Shown here one piece after another: positions 32,594 through 40,479 of a DNA stretch of 64,000 nucleotides (position 1 is its first letter; each line of letters begins with the position of its first letter). Below the pieces are notes generated by a model. It saw nothing but the letters and a program-made list of their open reading frames with translations, did not search any database and was not told the origin of the DNA. Source of the DNA: DATCLS01 sp036563805 (GTDB lineage: Bacteria > Actinomycetota > Acidimicrobiia > Acidimicrobiales > VFJN01); the NCBI GenBank assembly GCA_036563805.1, contig DATCLS010000089.1:1-64000 (forward strand), given 5' to 3'. The translations under genes were made by a program, and so were the position numbers.

Positions 32594-33729
32594 TGGTCGA
32601 CTTTCGTGACACGCCGGAGGAGGCCGCGTTCCGGGCGCGGCTCCGGGAGTGGCTGGTGGACAACAACCCCCACCTGCCGCCCTCGTCGACCTCCGACGAG
32701 TACTGGGAGCGCCAGCCCGACTGGCACCGGTCGTTGTACCGTGCCGGGTTCTTCGGGCTGTCGTGGCCCCAGGAGTACGGCGGCCACGGCCTGCCCACCG
32801 TCTACGACGTGATCGTCGACGAGGAGCTGGCCGAGGCCGGGGCGCCGCCCCGGCCGAGCCTCGGCTACCTGGTCCAGGCGTTCCTCAACCACGGCAACGA
32901 GGACGTGAAGCGGCGCTTCCTGCCCGGCCTGATCAGCGGCGACGACCGCTGGTGCCAGGGCTTCAGCGAGCCGGACGCCGGCTCCGACCTGGCGTCGCTC
33001 CGCACCCGGGCCGTGCGCGACGGCGACGAGTACGTGATCACCGGCCACAAGGTCTGGACCAGCTACTCCGACCTGGCCGACTGGTGCTTCCTGCTGGCCC
33101 GCACCGACCCGGACGTCGCCAAGCACAAGGGCCTGTCGATCCTGGCCGTGCCCATGGACCAGCCCGGCGTCGAACAGCGGCCGCTGCGCATGATCAACGG
33201 CATCACCCGCGAGTTCGGCGAGGTCGTGTTCGACGGCGCCCGGGCCTCGGCCGCCGACATGATCGGCCAGCCCGGCGAGGGGTGGCGGGTGGCCATGACC
33301 GTCGTGAACCACGAGCGCGAGCCCCAGGAGCTGGGCAACGCCGCCCGCTACACCAAGTCCGTCCGCCAGCTGCTCGAGCTGGCCCGGTCGCGGGGCCACC
33401 TCGACCACGAGCAGCGCGACGCGCTGGCCTGGGCCGTCGTCGAGGCCGACATGCTCCAGCGCCTCGTGGCCCGGCGGCTGTCGGAGCGGCTCGACGGCGT
33501 GCCCAACGGCCCCGAGGGCTCGGTCGACAAGCTGCTCATGACCGAGGTCGAGCAGGCCGTCGGCCACGCCGCCCTGGCCGTCGGCGGCGCCCCCCACGGC
33601 GACGGCGACACCGACCCCGCCTGGCTGAGCACCTACCTCTACAGCCGGGCCCAGAGCGTGATGGGCGGCACCGCCCAGATCCAGCGCAACCTGGTCGCCG
33701 CCCGCGTCCTCGGCCTGCCCGCGGCCTGA
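32593..33729 (+). CDS. Acyl-CoA dehydrogenase lacking the canonical C-terminal Glu
   Basis: A 378-residue acyl-CoA dehydrogenase: GFSEPDAGSDLASLRT, GHKVWTSYSDLADW, EPQELGNAARYTKSVRQLLELAR and the C-terminal VMGGTAQIQRNLVAARVLGLP. At the position of the classic catalytic Glu (the YEGT-type motif) this protein has Gly (MGGT). The GGT form is typical of actinobacterial FadE proteins whose base lies elsewhere or whose partner subunit supplies it, as described for heteromeric steroid/cholesterol side-chain dehydrogenases. No second ACAD subunit adjoins it; the ACAD at 25010 is the only other one here. ATG 32593 overlaps the VOC stop. Confidence 0.93.
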   Translation: MVDFRDTPEEAAFRARLREWLVDNNPHLPPSSTSDEYWERQPDWHRSLYRAGFFGLSWPQEYGGHGLPTVYDVIVDEELAEAGAPPRPSLGYLVQAFLNHGNEDVKRRFLPGLISGDDRWCQGFSEPDAGSDLASLRTRAVRDGDEYVITGHKVWTSYSDLADWCFLLARTDPDVAKHKGLSILAVPMDQPGVEQRPLRMINGITREFGEVVFDGARASAADMIGQPGEGWRVAMTVVNHEREPQELGNAARYTKSVRQLLELARSRGHLDHEQRDALAWAVVEADMLQRLVARRLSERLDGVPNGPEGSVDKLLMTEVEQAVGHAALAVGGAPHGDGDTDPAWLSTYLYSRAQSVMGGTAQIQRNLVAARVLGLPAA

Positions 33730-33879
33730 GGCCCGGCCCGAGGTCCGACCGGGGCACCGCCCGCCACGCCACATGGCGCTGAGGCTCACCGCGCCGACCG
33801 GCGCTGCGGGGCGGGCGCGGGCGCTCGGCCCCCGGCTGCGGCGGGCCGCCTCCGAGGGCGCCGCCGCGGGGGTGGCCCC

Positions 33880-34314
33880 GTGACCGGGCCCGCCGCCGGC
33901 CCGGCGGGCGCCGCCGCCAGCCCGAGCGACGAGCAGCTCGCCATCGGCCAGGTCCTGGCCCGGTACTGCCTCTACCTCGACCGCCAGGACATCGACGGGT
34001 GGGTCGGCCTGTTCACGTCCGACGGCGTGTACGAGGTCTACGGCCGCACCTGGGAGGGCCACGACGGCCTGCGCGCCATGGCCGAGGCCGCGCCCCCCGG
34101 CCTCCACCTCGGCGGTGTCCCCGTCATCGAGCTCACCGGCCCGGGCCGGGCCACCGCCCACCGCAACCTGCTGTTCGTCCCCCTCGACGATCAGCCCCAC
34201 CGGCGGGCCCTCTACACCGACGACCTGGTCAAGACCGACGCCGGCTGGCGCATCCGCCGCTGCCGGTGCCAGTTCCTCACCGCCGCCGGCCTCGCCGACC
34301 GCCCCGACCGCTAG
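33880..34314 (+). CDS. SnoaL-like/NTF2-fold protein
   Basis: A 144-residue protein: the N-terminal 15 residues are Ala/Gly/Pro-rich, then DEQLAIGQVLARYCLYLDRQDIDGWVGLFTSDGVYEVYGR, a typical SnoaL_4 opening, and HRNLLFVPL and WRIRRCRCQFL strands. Possible hydratase, isomerase or oxygenase-beta-like role; the reaction is unknown. GTG 33880 overlaps the stop of a 36-codon frame (33773-33883). The 150-bp gap to the ACAD otherwise holds nothing recognisable. It converges on the third acyl-CoA ligase. Confidence 0.82.
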   Translation: MTGPAAGPAGAAASPSDEQLAIGQVLARYCLYLDRQDIDGWVGLFTSDGVYEVYGRTWEGHDGLRAMAEAAPPGLHLGGVPVIELTGPGRATAHRNLLFVPLDDQPHRRALYTDDLVKTDAGWRIRRCRCQFLTAAGLADRPDR

Positions 34315-34343
34315 GGGGCGCCGTGCCGCGCGGGGCGGGGCCG

Positions 34344-35978
34344 TCAGGCCAGCAGCCGGTCGAGCCGCCGCCGGTCCTCGTCGGTCAGCGGCCGCAGGTG
34401 ATCGCCCTTGCCCGGCCGCCAGACCACGCCGTCCGCCCGCCAGGCCTCGCGCCGCAGCCGGGTCTTGTCCACCTTCATGCTGGCCAGCGTCGGCAGCGGC
34501 GTGCAGACCCGGACGAACGCCGGCACCCACTTGGGGCCGAGGTCGGGCTGGCTGCGCAGGAAGGCGTCGAAGCCCGCCGGGTCGAACGTGGCGCCGTCCA
34601 CCAGCTCGAGCGCGGCCATGACGCGGTCGCCGACCGGGTCGTCCGGCACGGCGTACACGGCCACCGACCGGACGTCGGGGTGGCGGGCGATGATGGCCTC
34701 CACCGGCCCGGCGGCGAAGTTCTCGCCGTCGACGCGGAGCCAGTCGTTGGACCGGCCGGCGAAGTACAGCCACCCGTCCCGGTCGCGGTAGGCCAGGTCG
34801 CCCGACCAGTACCAGCCGCGCCGGAGCCGGGTCGCGGTGGCCTCCTCGTTCTCGTAGTAGCCCTCGAAGCCCGACGACGGGGCGGTCTCGACGATCTCGC
34901 CCGTGGCCTCCTCGAGGTTGGTCACCCGCCCGGCGGCGTCGAACACGGCGCGGGGGCACTCCTCGCCCGTCTCCGGGTTCATGACCTTGACCGAGTCGGC
35001 GGCGCGGCCGAGCGCGCCGGACGGCATGGCCGGGTGCCGCCGGATGATGATCATGCCCTCGGTCGAGCCGTAGCTGTCGCGCACGGTGCAGCCGAACCGC
35101 CGGGCGAAGGCGCGGATGTCGTGCTCGGAGGCCTCGTTGCCGATGGCGAGCCGCAGCGGGTTGTCGGCGTCGTCGGGGCGCTCGGGCACCGCCAGCACGT
35201 AGTTGAGGACCTTGCCGGTGTAGGTCAGGAACGTCGCCCCGAACCGCCGGATGTCGGGGAGCGTGTTGGACGCCGAGAACCGCCGGCGGGTGGCGATCGG
35301 GATGCCGACCGTGACCGCCGACGACCACCCGGTGAACAGCGACGACGAGTGGAAAAACGGCAGCGGCGAGTACACCACGTCGCCGGCCGTCAGCTCGGCG
35401 ATCGCGGCCACGTGGGCGCCCGTCCGGGCCAGCCGGCCCTGCGTGCACCGGACCGCCTTGGGCAGCCCGGTCGAGCCCGACGTGAAGATGAGGAGGAAGA
35501 GGTCGTCCTCGGCGATCGCCGCGCCCGTGGCGGCGGCCCCGTCCGGGCCGCCGGCCGGGCCACTGGCCGCCAGCCGCTCGGCGTAGGCGGGGTCGTCCAC
35601 CACCAGCACCCGCTCGGGCGGGACCACCTCGGGCGCCTCCCGCACCAGGTCCAGCAGGTCGGACGAGGTCACGAGGACCTCGCAGTCGGTGTGGGCGATC
35701 AGCTGGGCCAGCTGCTCGCCCCGGTAGGTGGAGTTGATGCCGACCACCACCGTGCCGGACAGGGCGCCGGCGGTCAGCCAGAACAGGTAGTCCGGGACGT
35801 TGTGGAGCAGGACGCCCACGTGCGGCGGGCGCCCGGCCTCGTGGAGCTCGGCGAACAGCGCCGCCCGCCGCTCCCCCTCCGCGACGAGCCGGCGGTAGCT
35901 CCACGCCCGGTCTTCGTACAGCAACGCCGTCCCGTCGTCCTCCGCCCGGGCGCGCAGCAGGTCAGCGAACGTCGTCAC
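34344..35978 (-). CDS. Fatty-acid/very-long-chain-type acyl-CoA synthetase (FadD17/FACL-like)
   Basis: A 544-residue ligase of a different branch from the other two: FTSGSTGLPKAVRCTQ, YGSTEG, YYENEEATATRLRRGWYWSGDLAYRDRDGWLYFAGR and VDGENFAAGPVE. The C-terminal Lys lies in LASMKVDKTRLRREAW instead of the PxxxxGK motif, as in FATP/FadD17-like enzymes. It probably activates a bulky or steroid/terpenoid-type acid. The 153-bp upstream gap holds the inverted repeat at 36050-36066, not the site 1-4 motif, so this gene is probably regulated separately. Confidence 0.93.
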   Translation of the reverse strand: MTTFADLLRARAEDDGTALLYEDRAWSYRRLVAEGERRAALFAELHEAGRPPHVGVLLHNVPDYLFWLTAGALSGTVVVGINSTYRGEQLAQLIAHTDCEVLVTSSDLLDLVREAPEVVPPERVLVVDDPAYAERLAASGPAGGPDGAAATGAAIAEDDLFLLIFTSGSTGLPKAVRCTQGRLARTGAHVAAIAELTAGDVVYSPLPFFHSSSLFTGWSSAVTVGIPIATRRRFSASNTLPDIRRFGATFLTYTGKVLNYVLAVPERPDDADNPLRLAIGNEASEHDIRAFARRFGCTVRDSYGSTEGMIIIRRHPAMPSGALGRAADSVKVMNPETGEECPRAVFDAAGRVTNLEEATGEIVETAPSSGFEGYYENEEATATRLRRGWYWSGDLAYRDRDGWLYFAGRSNDWLRVDGENFAAGPVEAIIARHPDVRSVAVYAVPDDPVGDRVMAALELVDGATFDPAGFDAFLRSQPDLGPKWVPAFVRVCTPLPTLASMKVDKTRLRREAWRADGVVWRPGKGDHLRPLTDEDRRRLDRLLA

Positions 35979-36049
35979 GGCGATCCCCCCTCCTCTCTCC
36001 CCCGGTCGGCTCGTCGTCGCCGTCGTGCGGGGGCGCCCCGACTTTCGAA

Positions 36050-36066
36050 TTAGACGTCGATTCTAA
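36050..36066. promoter_or_regulatory. 17-bp inverted repeat upstream of FadD-like gene
   Basis: TTAGA-N7-TCTAA (36050-36066) sits 72 bp upstream of the acyl-CoA ligase start at 35978 in a locally AT-richer patch. On the minus strand TAGAAT (36060-36065) is a -10 candidate. It could be a MarR/TetR-type operator; the binding protein is unknown. Confidence 0.4.
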
Positions 36067-36131
36067 CGAGACCGGCTTTCGGGCGTGGAGGGCGCCTCGG
36101 GCGGTCCGGCGCTGCCGCCCTGTCGCCGGGA

Positions 36132-37067
36132 TCAGCCCTCGGGGACGACGGCCACGTTGCTCGGGGCGTGGCGGACGAGGTGGTTGGCGGTGCTGCCGAG
36201 GCGCATCGACCGCAGCCCGCCGGCGCCGCGCCGGCCGACGACCGTGAGCGCCGAACCGTGGCGCTCCGCCGCCTGGACGAGGACGCGCCGCGGGTCGCCC
36301 TCGACCTCCTCGCTCTCGACATCGGCGCCGGCGTCTTCGGTCCAGCCCCGGACCGCGTCCGCCGCCCGGGACCGCAGGCGCTCGGTCTTGCCCGGGGGCC
36401 GCTCCGACGCCACGGCGCGCCAGGCATGGACGGCCCGGACCTGGGCGCCGGTCCGGTCGGCCAGGGCCTGGGCCCAGGCGAGCGCCCGCTGGGCGCCCTC
36501 GCTGCCGTCCTTGCCGACGAGGAAGACGTCGCCGCCGTCGGCCGGATCGCCGCCGGCCTCGTCGCCCGGGGCGTCCGGCGCGTCCGGGGCGTCCGCGCCC
36601 CTGCCGGCGGCGAGGGCGCCCGCACCGCCGTTCCCCGGGGCGAAGGCCCGGTCGGTCCGCACGACGACGACCGGGCACGACGCGTACTCGACGCACTCCT
36701 GGCTCACCGAGCCGAGCAGGAGCCCGCGGAAGCCGCCGAGCCCCCGGGCCCCGAGCACGAGCACGCTGTCGGGGGTCGTCGCCCCGAGGAGCGCGCCGGC
36801 GGGCTGCCCCCGCAGCACCTCGGTCGCCACCGCGCTCGGCGACCCCAGGGTCTCGGCGACGGCGCCGGCGAGCGCCCGCTGCACCCGCTCGTCCATCTCG
36901 TCCGGCTCGAAGGCGATGGACCCGAGCGGCTCCGCCACCTCGTGGGTGAGGGCCCACGACTGCACGGCCCGGGCCGGCACGCCCGCGGCCTCGGCGGCCG
37001 CCGCCGCCCACCGCAGCGCTCGCCGGCTGTGGTCCGAGCCGTCGACACCGACCACGAACTCGTTCAT
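36132..37067 (-). CDS. Universal stress protein with two Usp domains
   Basis: A 311-residue tandem UspA protein. Domain 1 (about 1-145) begins MNEFVVGVDGSDHSRRALRW and has the ATP loop GARGLGGFRGLLLGS (G-2x-G-9x-GS). Domain 2 (about 170-311) begins VFLVGKDGSEGAQRAL and has GRRGAGGLRSMRLGS. Both loops are intact, so both domains should bind ATP. A Gly/Ala/Asp-rich linker of about 25 residues joins them. ATG 37067 is preceded by GGAGGGAGG; the longer in-frame start lacks such a site. Such proteins respond to hypoxia or stress in actinobacteria. Confidence 0.94.
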   Translation of the reverse strand: MNEFVVGVDGSDHSRRALRWAAAAAEAAGVPARAVQSWALTHEVAEPLGSIAFEPDEMDERVQRALAGAVAETLGSPSAVATEVLRGQPAGALLGATTPDSVLVLGARGLGGFRGLLLGSVSQECVEYASCPVVVVRTDRAFAPGNGGAGALAAGRGADAPDAPDAPGDEAGGDPADGGDVFLVGKDGSEGAQRALAWAQALADRTGAQVRAVHAWRAVASERPPGKTERLRSRAADAVRGWTEDAGADVESEEVEGDPRRVLVQAAERHGSALTVVGRRGAGGLRSMRLGSTANHLVRHAPSNVAVVPEG

Positions 37068-37235
37068 CGGGCCTCCCTCCTGCCGAGGGTGGGCAGGTCC
37101 CGCCGCGGGACCCCGCCCGGGGGTCGTGTACCCGCTGTGTCTGCCGGCACACATCCCAACCGTCGGTGCCGGCCGGACGTGCGGCGCTCGACGCCGGGGG
37201 CCGGGGCCCGGCGCTCGACTCCCGGGGCCCGGCGC

Positions 37236-37628
37236 TCAGAGCTCGTGGCCGACCGTGCTCTCCACGTGGTCGGGGATGTCGCCCTCGTGGCGATCGCCCG
37301 TGGACGACGTCCCGGTGGGCTCGAACATCAGGATCGACCCGCCCGGCGACGACGGCTTGTGCTCCGTCCCCCGGGGCACGACGAACGTGTCGCCTTGGCG
37401 CAGCGTGACCGTCCGCTCGCCGCCGGCGCCGTCGCGCAGGGCGATGTCGAACCGGCCGTCGAGCACCAGGAAGAACTCGTCGGTGTCGTCGTGGACGTGC
37501 CAGACGTGCTCGCCCCGGACGTGGGCGATGCGCACGTCGTAGTCGTTGACCCGGGCCACGATCCGGGGGCTGTAGACGTCGTCGAAGCGGGCCAGGGCCT
37601 CGGGGAGGTTCACAGGCTGCGCGGTCAT
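37236..37628 (-). CDS. Cupin-domain protein
   Basis: A 130-residue single cupin barrel. Motif 1 is HVWHVHDDTDEFFLVLDG with the His-x-His and Glu metal ligands. Motif 2 is GDTFVVPRGTEHKPSS with the His. Probably binds Fe, Mn or Zn; dioxygenase, isomerase or binding role unknown. ATG 37628 is chosen because the upstream in-frame extension is Arg-rich shadow sequence. The 168-bp gap to the Usp gene holds repeated GGGGCC(C)GGCGCTC units (37200-37235) and no gene. Confidence 0.88.
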   Translation of the reverse strand: MTAQPVNLPEALARFDDVYSPRIVARVNDYDVRIAHVRGEHVWHVHDDTDEFFLVLDGRFDIALRDGAGGERTVTLRQGDTFVVPRGTEHKPSSPGGSILMFEPTGTSSTGDRHEGDIPDHVESTVGHEL

Positions 37629-37681
37629 GGCCCATCGTGCCCCCCGACTGCCCCCGACCCGTCGGCCGCTCCCCCTCATTT

Positions 37682-37724
37682 CTCGACGCGGTCGGCGACC
37701 GTGGATGTCGCCCACCGCGTCGAG
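37682..37724. terminator. 11-bp stem-loop after the VOC gene
   Basis: CTCGACGCGGT (37682-37692) pairs perfectly with ACCGCGTCGAG (37714-37724). A nested GGCGAC/GTCGCC stem sits inside. It lies 10 nt beyond the stop of the VOC gene (minus strand) and before the cupin gene; probably an intrinsic-like terminator without U-tract. Confidence 0.45.
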
Positions 37725-37733
37725 GACGCGGCC

Positions 37734-38105
37734 CTACTCGGGCCGGTGGCAGACCGCCTCGACGTTGTTGCCGTCGGGGTCGCGCAGGAAGGCGCCGTAG
37801 TAGAAGGGGTGGTACTCGGGCCAGACCCGGGGCTCGTGCAGCACCTCGGCGCCCGCCGCCCGACCGGCCTCGCAGAACGCCCGCACGGCGGCCCGGTCGG
37901 GCGCCGCGAAGGCGATGTGCGACTCGCGGAACCCCTCGCCGGTGCGCTGCCGCCCGATCCAGAAGCTGGGCTTCGGCGGCACGCCGTAACCGACGACGTC
38001 GTCGCGCTCCATGATCCGCTCGCCGCCGAGCGGGGCCAGGACGGTGTCGTAGAACGCCGCGCTCGCGTCGAGGTCGGCGCACTGGATCGAGACGTGGTCG
38101 AGCAC
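37734..38105 (-). CDS. VOC-family (glyoxalase-like) protein
   Basis: A 123-residue single-chain VOC protein: LDHVSIQCADLDASAAFYDTVLAPLGG at the start, HIAFAAPDRAAVRAFCEAGRAAGAEVLHEPRVWPEYHPFYYGAFLRDPDGNNVEAVCH at the end. Likely metal ligands are the two His and the terminal Glu. This subfamily is a common lactoylglutathione-lyase-like relative with no fixed substrate. GTG 38105 start. Divergent from another VOC gene at 38156. Confidence 0.9.
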   Translation of the reverse strand: MLDHVSIQCADLDASAAFYDTVLAPLGGERIMERDDVVGYGVPPKPSFWIGRQRTGEGFRESHIAFAAPDRAAVRAFCEAGRAAGAEVLHEPRVWPEYHPFYYGAFLRDPDGNNVEAVCHRPE

Positions 38106-38155
38106 GCCGCCATCCTGCCACCGCCCGGCCGACGCCGCCCTCGCCCCGCGGTGAG

Positions 38156-38536
38156 ATGCGAGACTGCGGCGTGGCCGAGAGACAGCCGCGGGCGGGGTAC
38201 CGGTCGGTGACGCCCCGCATCTTCGTGGACGACGTGGCGGGGCAGGTCCGGTTCCTGCGGGAGGTGTTCGACGCCGCCGGCGAGGTCGAGCCGGTCCGGC
38301 CGGTCGACCTGCGGATCGGCGCCGCGGTCGTCATGGTCTCTTCGACCGCCGAGCGCGACCCGTTCCCCGCCTTCCTGTACGTGTACGACGCCGACGCCGC
38401 CTTCCGCCGCGCCGCGGCGGCCGGCGCCGAGGTGCTCGAGGAGCCGCTCGACACCCCCTACGGCGTCCGCCGCGCCATGGTGCGCGACCCGTTCGGCAAC
38501 GTCTTCCAGATCGCCCACCCCCTGACGGGCCCGTGA
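38156..38536 (+). CDS. VOC-family (glyoxalase-like, PhnB-type) protein
   Basis: A protein of up to 126 residues: VTPRIFVDDVAGQVRFLREVFDAAGE, AFLYVYDADAAFRRAAAAGAEVLEEPLDTPYGVRRAMVRDPFGNVFQIAHP. The N-terminal His ligand is not evident. It resembles PhnB/YdeE-like proteins often annotated as bleomycin-resistance relatives, but no binding function can be claimed. GTG 38171 is an alternative start that removes MRDCG. The 50-bp divergent spacer with the other VOC gene shows no clear operator. Confidence 0.85.
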   Translation: MRDCGVAERQPRAGYRSVTPRIFVDDVAGQVRFLREVFDAAGEVEPVRPVDLRIGAAVVMVSSTAERDPFPAFLYVYDADAAFRRAAAAGAEVLEEPLDTPYGVRRAMVRDPFGNVFQIAHPLTGP

Positions 38537-38579
38537 CAAATCCCTGTCGGGCGTGTCGGCGGGCGGCGAGGATGGCGGC

Positions 38580-39221
38580 GTGGTCACCGAATCCGACCTG
38601 TGCGCGGCCGTCGACGCCGCTTTCGCGGTCACGGGTCGCGGCCTGGCGCCGTGGCCGGACCCCCACGCGGGCCGCTCCCCGCTCGGCCACGAGTACTCGC
38701 GCCTGACCGCCCCCGAGCGGTGGCGCATCGTCGGTGCCCGGGCCGACGCCTGGCTCGCCGCCGTCGCCGACCTGGGCTTGGCGGCGGTCGAGCCGCAGGC
38801 CGAGGTCGCCTGGGCCGAGCCGCCGCCCACGGAGATCGCCCGCAGCGCCCGGGCCGTGCCCCACGCCGCCGGGGCGCTCCCGCTGGTCGTGGCCCGCAGC
38901 CGGATCGGGCCGGTCGCCGACGCCGGCGTCACGCTCGGCGTCGGCGCGCCGGCCGTCTGTGTCGCCTGGTTCCCCGACTGCGGCTGCGACGCCTGCGACT
39001 GGGGCTCCGCGGAGGTCCTCGAGGACCTCGACGACCATGTTCTCGGCGTCGTGTCGGGGACCTTCCGGCGGCTGACCGACGGCTCGCACGAGATCACCGT
39101 GGTCCGCACCGGGGACTGGCAGGCGTCGGGGCCGTTGGAGCCGGCCGACGTCGACGCCGTCGTCGCCGACCCGGTCGGGTGGGACGTGCTGGCGGGCCGC
39201 CCCTGGTTCGGCGCCGGCTGA
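38580..39221 (+). CDS. DUF6226-like hypothetical protein
   Basis: A 213-residue protein, probably cytosolic. Distinctive features are HEYSRLTAPERWRIVGARADAWLAA near residue 40 and the Cys cluster FPDCGCDACDWGS near 140, which could bind metal. The C-terminus HEITVVRTGDWQASG is strand-like. It resembles a small actinobacterial family of unknown function (DUF6226, from memory). GTG 38580 is preferred over GTG 38553 because GAGG lies about 10 nt upstream. It is followed by a repeat-rich gap. Confidence 0.7.
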   Translation: MVTESDLCAAVDAAFAVTGRGLAPWPDPHAGRSPLGHEYSRLTAPERWRIVGARADAWLAAVADLGLAAVEPQAEVAWAEPPPTEIARSARAVPHAAGALPLVVARSRIGPVADAGVTLGVGAPAVCVAWFPDCGCDACDWGSAEVLEDLDDHVLGVVSGTFRRLTDGSHEITVVRTGDWQASGPLEPADVDAVVADPVGWDVLAGRPWFGAG

Positions 39222-39292
39222 GCTGGCCCCGCACATGCACCACCACGCGTCCGACCACGGGGCGGCGGCACGGAGCTGCCGCGTGTCCCGGC

Positions 39293-39429
39293 CCCGGACA
39301 AGCGGCGCGTCGCCCGGACAAGCGCTGCGTCGCCCCGACCAACGCCCGGGGCCACCTGCGGCACCTGCCGCGTGCCCCGGCCCGGACAAGCGCTGCGTCG
39401 CCCCGACCAACGCCCGGGGCCACCTGCGG
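39293..39429. repeat. 49-bp perfect direct repeat, period 68 bp
   Basis: The 49-bp unit at 39313-39361 recurs exactly at 39381-39429 (both begin CCCGGACAAGCGCTGCGTCG). A partial third copy starts at 39293 (CCCGGACAAGCGGCGCGTCG). It fills most of the gap between the DUF6226-like gene and the 3' end of the beta-lactamase gene. No coding frame is convincing. It may be transcribed as the 3' region of both convergent genes. Confidence 0.85.
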
Positions 39430-39494
39430 GAGCTGCGGGCGCTGGTCGCAACAGCCGTCCGCACCGCCACCCCGGGAGGGAGAGGCGCGAGCCG

Positions 39495-40475
39495 TCAGTC
39501 CGCCAGCCGGTCGAGCACCACCTCGGCGGCCTCGGCGATCAGGCCGTTGGCCGGGTCGGCCGCCGGGTCGAGCCGGTGGGTGTAGATGGCCACCACGATC
39601 GGGGCGCCGCCGGGCGGCCAGACGACCGCGATGTCGTTCCGGCCGCCGTGGGTGCTCGTGCCGGTCTTGTCGCCCGCCACCCAGCCGTCGGGGACGGCGG
39701 ACCGGACCAGGTCGCTCCCCGTCGTGCTGGCACGCAGGGCGTCGACGAGGAACGCCCGGTCCTCCTCGTCCAGGACCGACCCGAGGGCGAGGGCCTCCAG
39801 GTGCGCCGCCATCACCCGGGGCGTGCTCGTGTCCCGCGTCTCCCCCGGCGCCCAGTCGCCCAGCTCCGGTTCCCACCGGTCGAACGACGTCGTGTCGTCG
39901 CCCCAGTCCCGGACGACGGCCTCCAGGCCGGCGGGGCCGCCCAGCCGCTCGAACAGCAGGTTGGCCGCCGTGTTGTCGCTGACCGTGATCGCAGCCCGGA
40001 TCACCTCCCCCAGCCGCAGCCCCGTGTCGACGTGCGCCTCGGTCACCGGCGAGTGGCTCACGAGGTCGGCCCGCTCGTAGCGGACCACCTCGTCCAGGTC
40101 GGCGGCGCTCGTGTCCCGCAGCACCGCCGCCGCCGACAGCACCTTGTGGGTGGAGGCGAAGGGGAAGCGCTCGTCGGCCCGGTACTCGACCGTCTCGCCG
40201 CTGCCCGTGTCGACGGCGTACACGCCGAGGCGGGCGGCGTGCGCGGCCTCCAGCCGGGCGAAGGCGGCGGCGACCGGCGACCCCTCGGGCTCGGGGGACG
40301 CTGTCTCGGCCGGCACCGTCGACTCGCCCGGAGCCGTCGTCGAGCCCGCGGAGGCGTCCGAGGCGCCCGGGCCGCCCGACGAGCACCCCGGCGCCGCGGC
40401 GGCCAGAACGGCCAGCGCCGCCACCACAGCCCGTGCGGCCCACGCCGCCCGGATGGCCCGCCGACGCCCGCGCAT
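39495..40475 (-). CDS. Class A beta-lactamase, lipoprotein
   Basis: A 326-residue secreted penicillinase-type serine hydrolase. The signal sequence ends in lipobox AAAPGC, followed by a Ser/Thr/Pro/Glu-rich linker of about 35 residues. Ambler motifs: STHK (Ser70-xx-Lys73), SDN (130-132), WEPELG (Glu166), RDTSTP (Asp179) and KTGT (234-237). Position 170, usually Asn, aligns with Gly; the same residue occurs in GES-1. All catalytic residues are present, so it is probably active. The ATG at 40475 is only 4 nt after the recQ stop, so it may be translated from the recQ transcript. No regulator of the BlaI/AmpR type is near. Confidence 0.95.
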   Translation of the reverse strand: MRGRRRAIRAAWAARAVVAALAVLAAAAPGCSSGGPGASDASAGSTTAPGESTVPAETASPEPEGSPVAAAFARLEAAHAARLGVYAVDTGSGETVEYRADERFPFASTHKVLSAAAVLRDTSAADLDEVVRYERADLVSHSPVTEAHVDTGLRLGEVIRAAITVSDNTAANLLFERLGGPAGLEAVVRDWGDDTTSFDRWEPELGDWAPGETRDTSTPRVMAAHLEALALGSVLDEEDRAFLVDALRASTTGSDLVRSAVPDGWVAGDKTGTSTHGGRNDIAVVWPPGGAPIVVAIYTHRLDPAADPANGLIAEAAEVVLDRLAD

Positions 40476-40479
40476 CGAC

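Noticed and set aside
33773..33883. 36-codon ORF starting MALRLTAPTG, whose stop overlaps the SnoaL gene start
   Set aside because: The overlap style resembles real gene pairs here, but the peptide has no recognisable feature and no ribosome-binding site; insufficient to call.
39293..39429. Possible CRISPR array from the regularly spaced repeats
   Set aside because: Only two full copies, the repeat unit is longer than the 19-bp spacer, and no cas genes are present.
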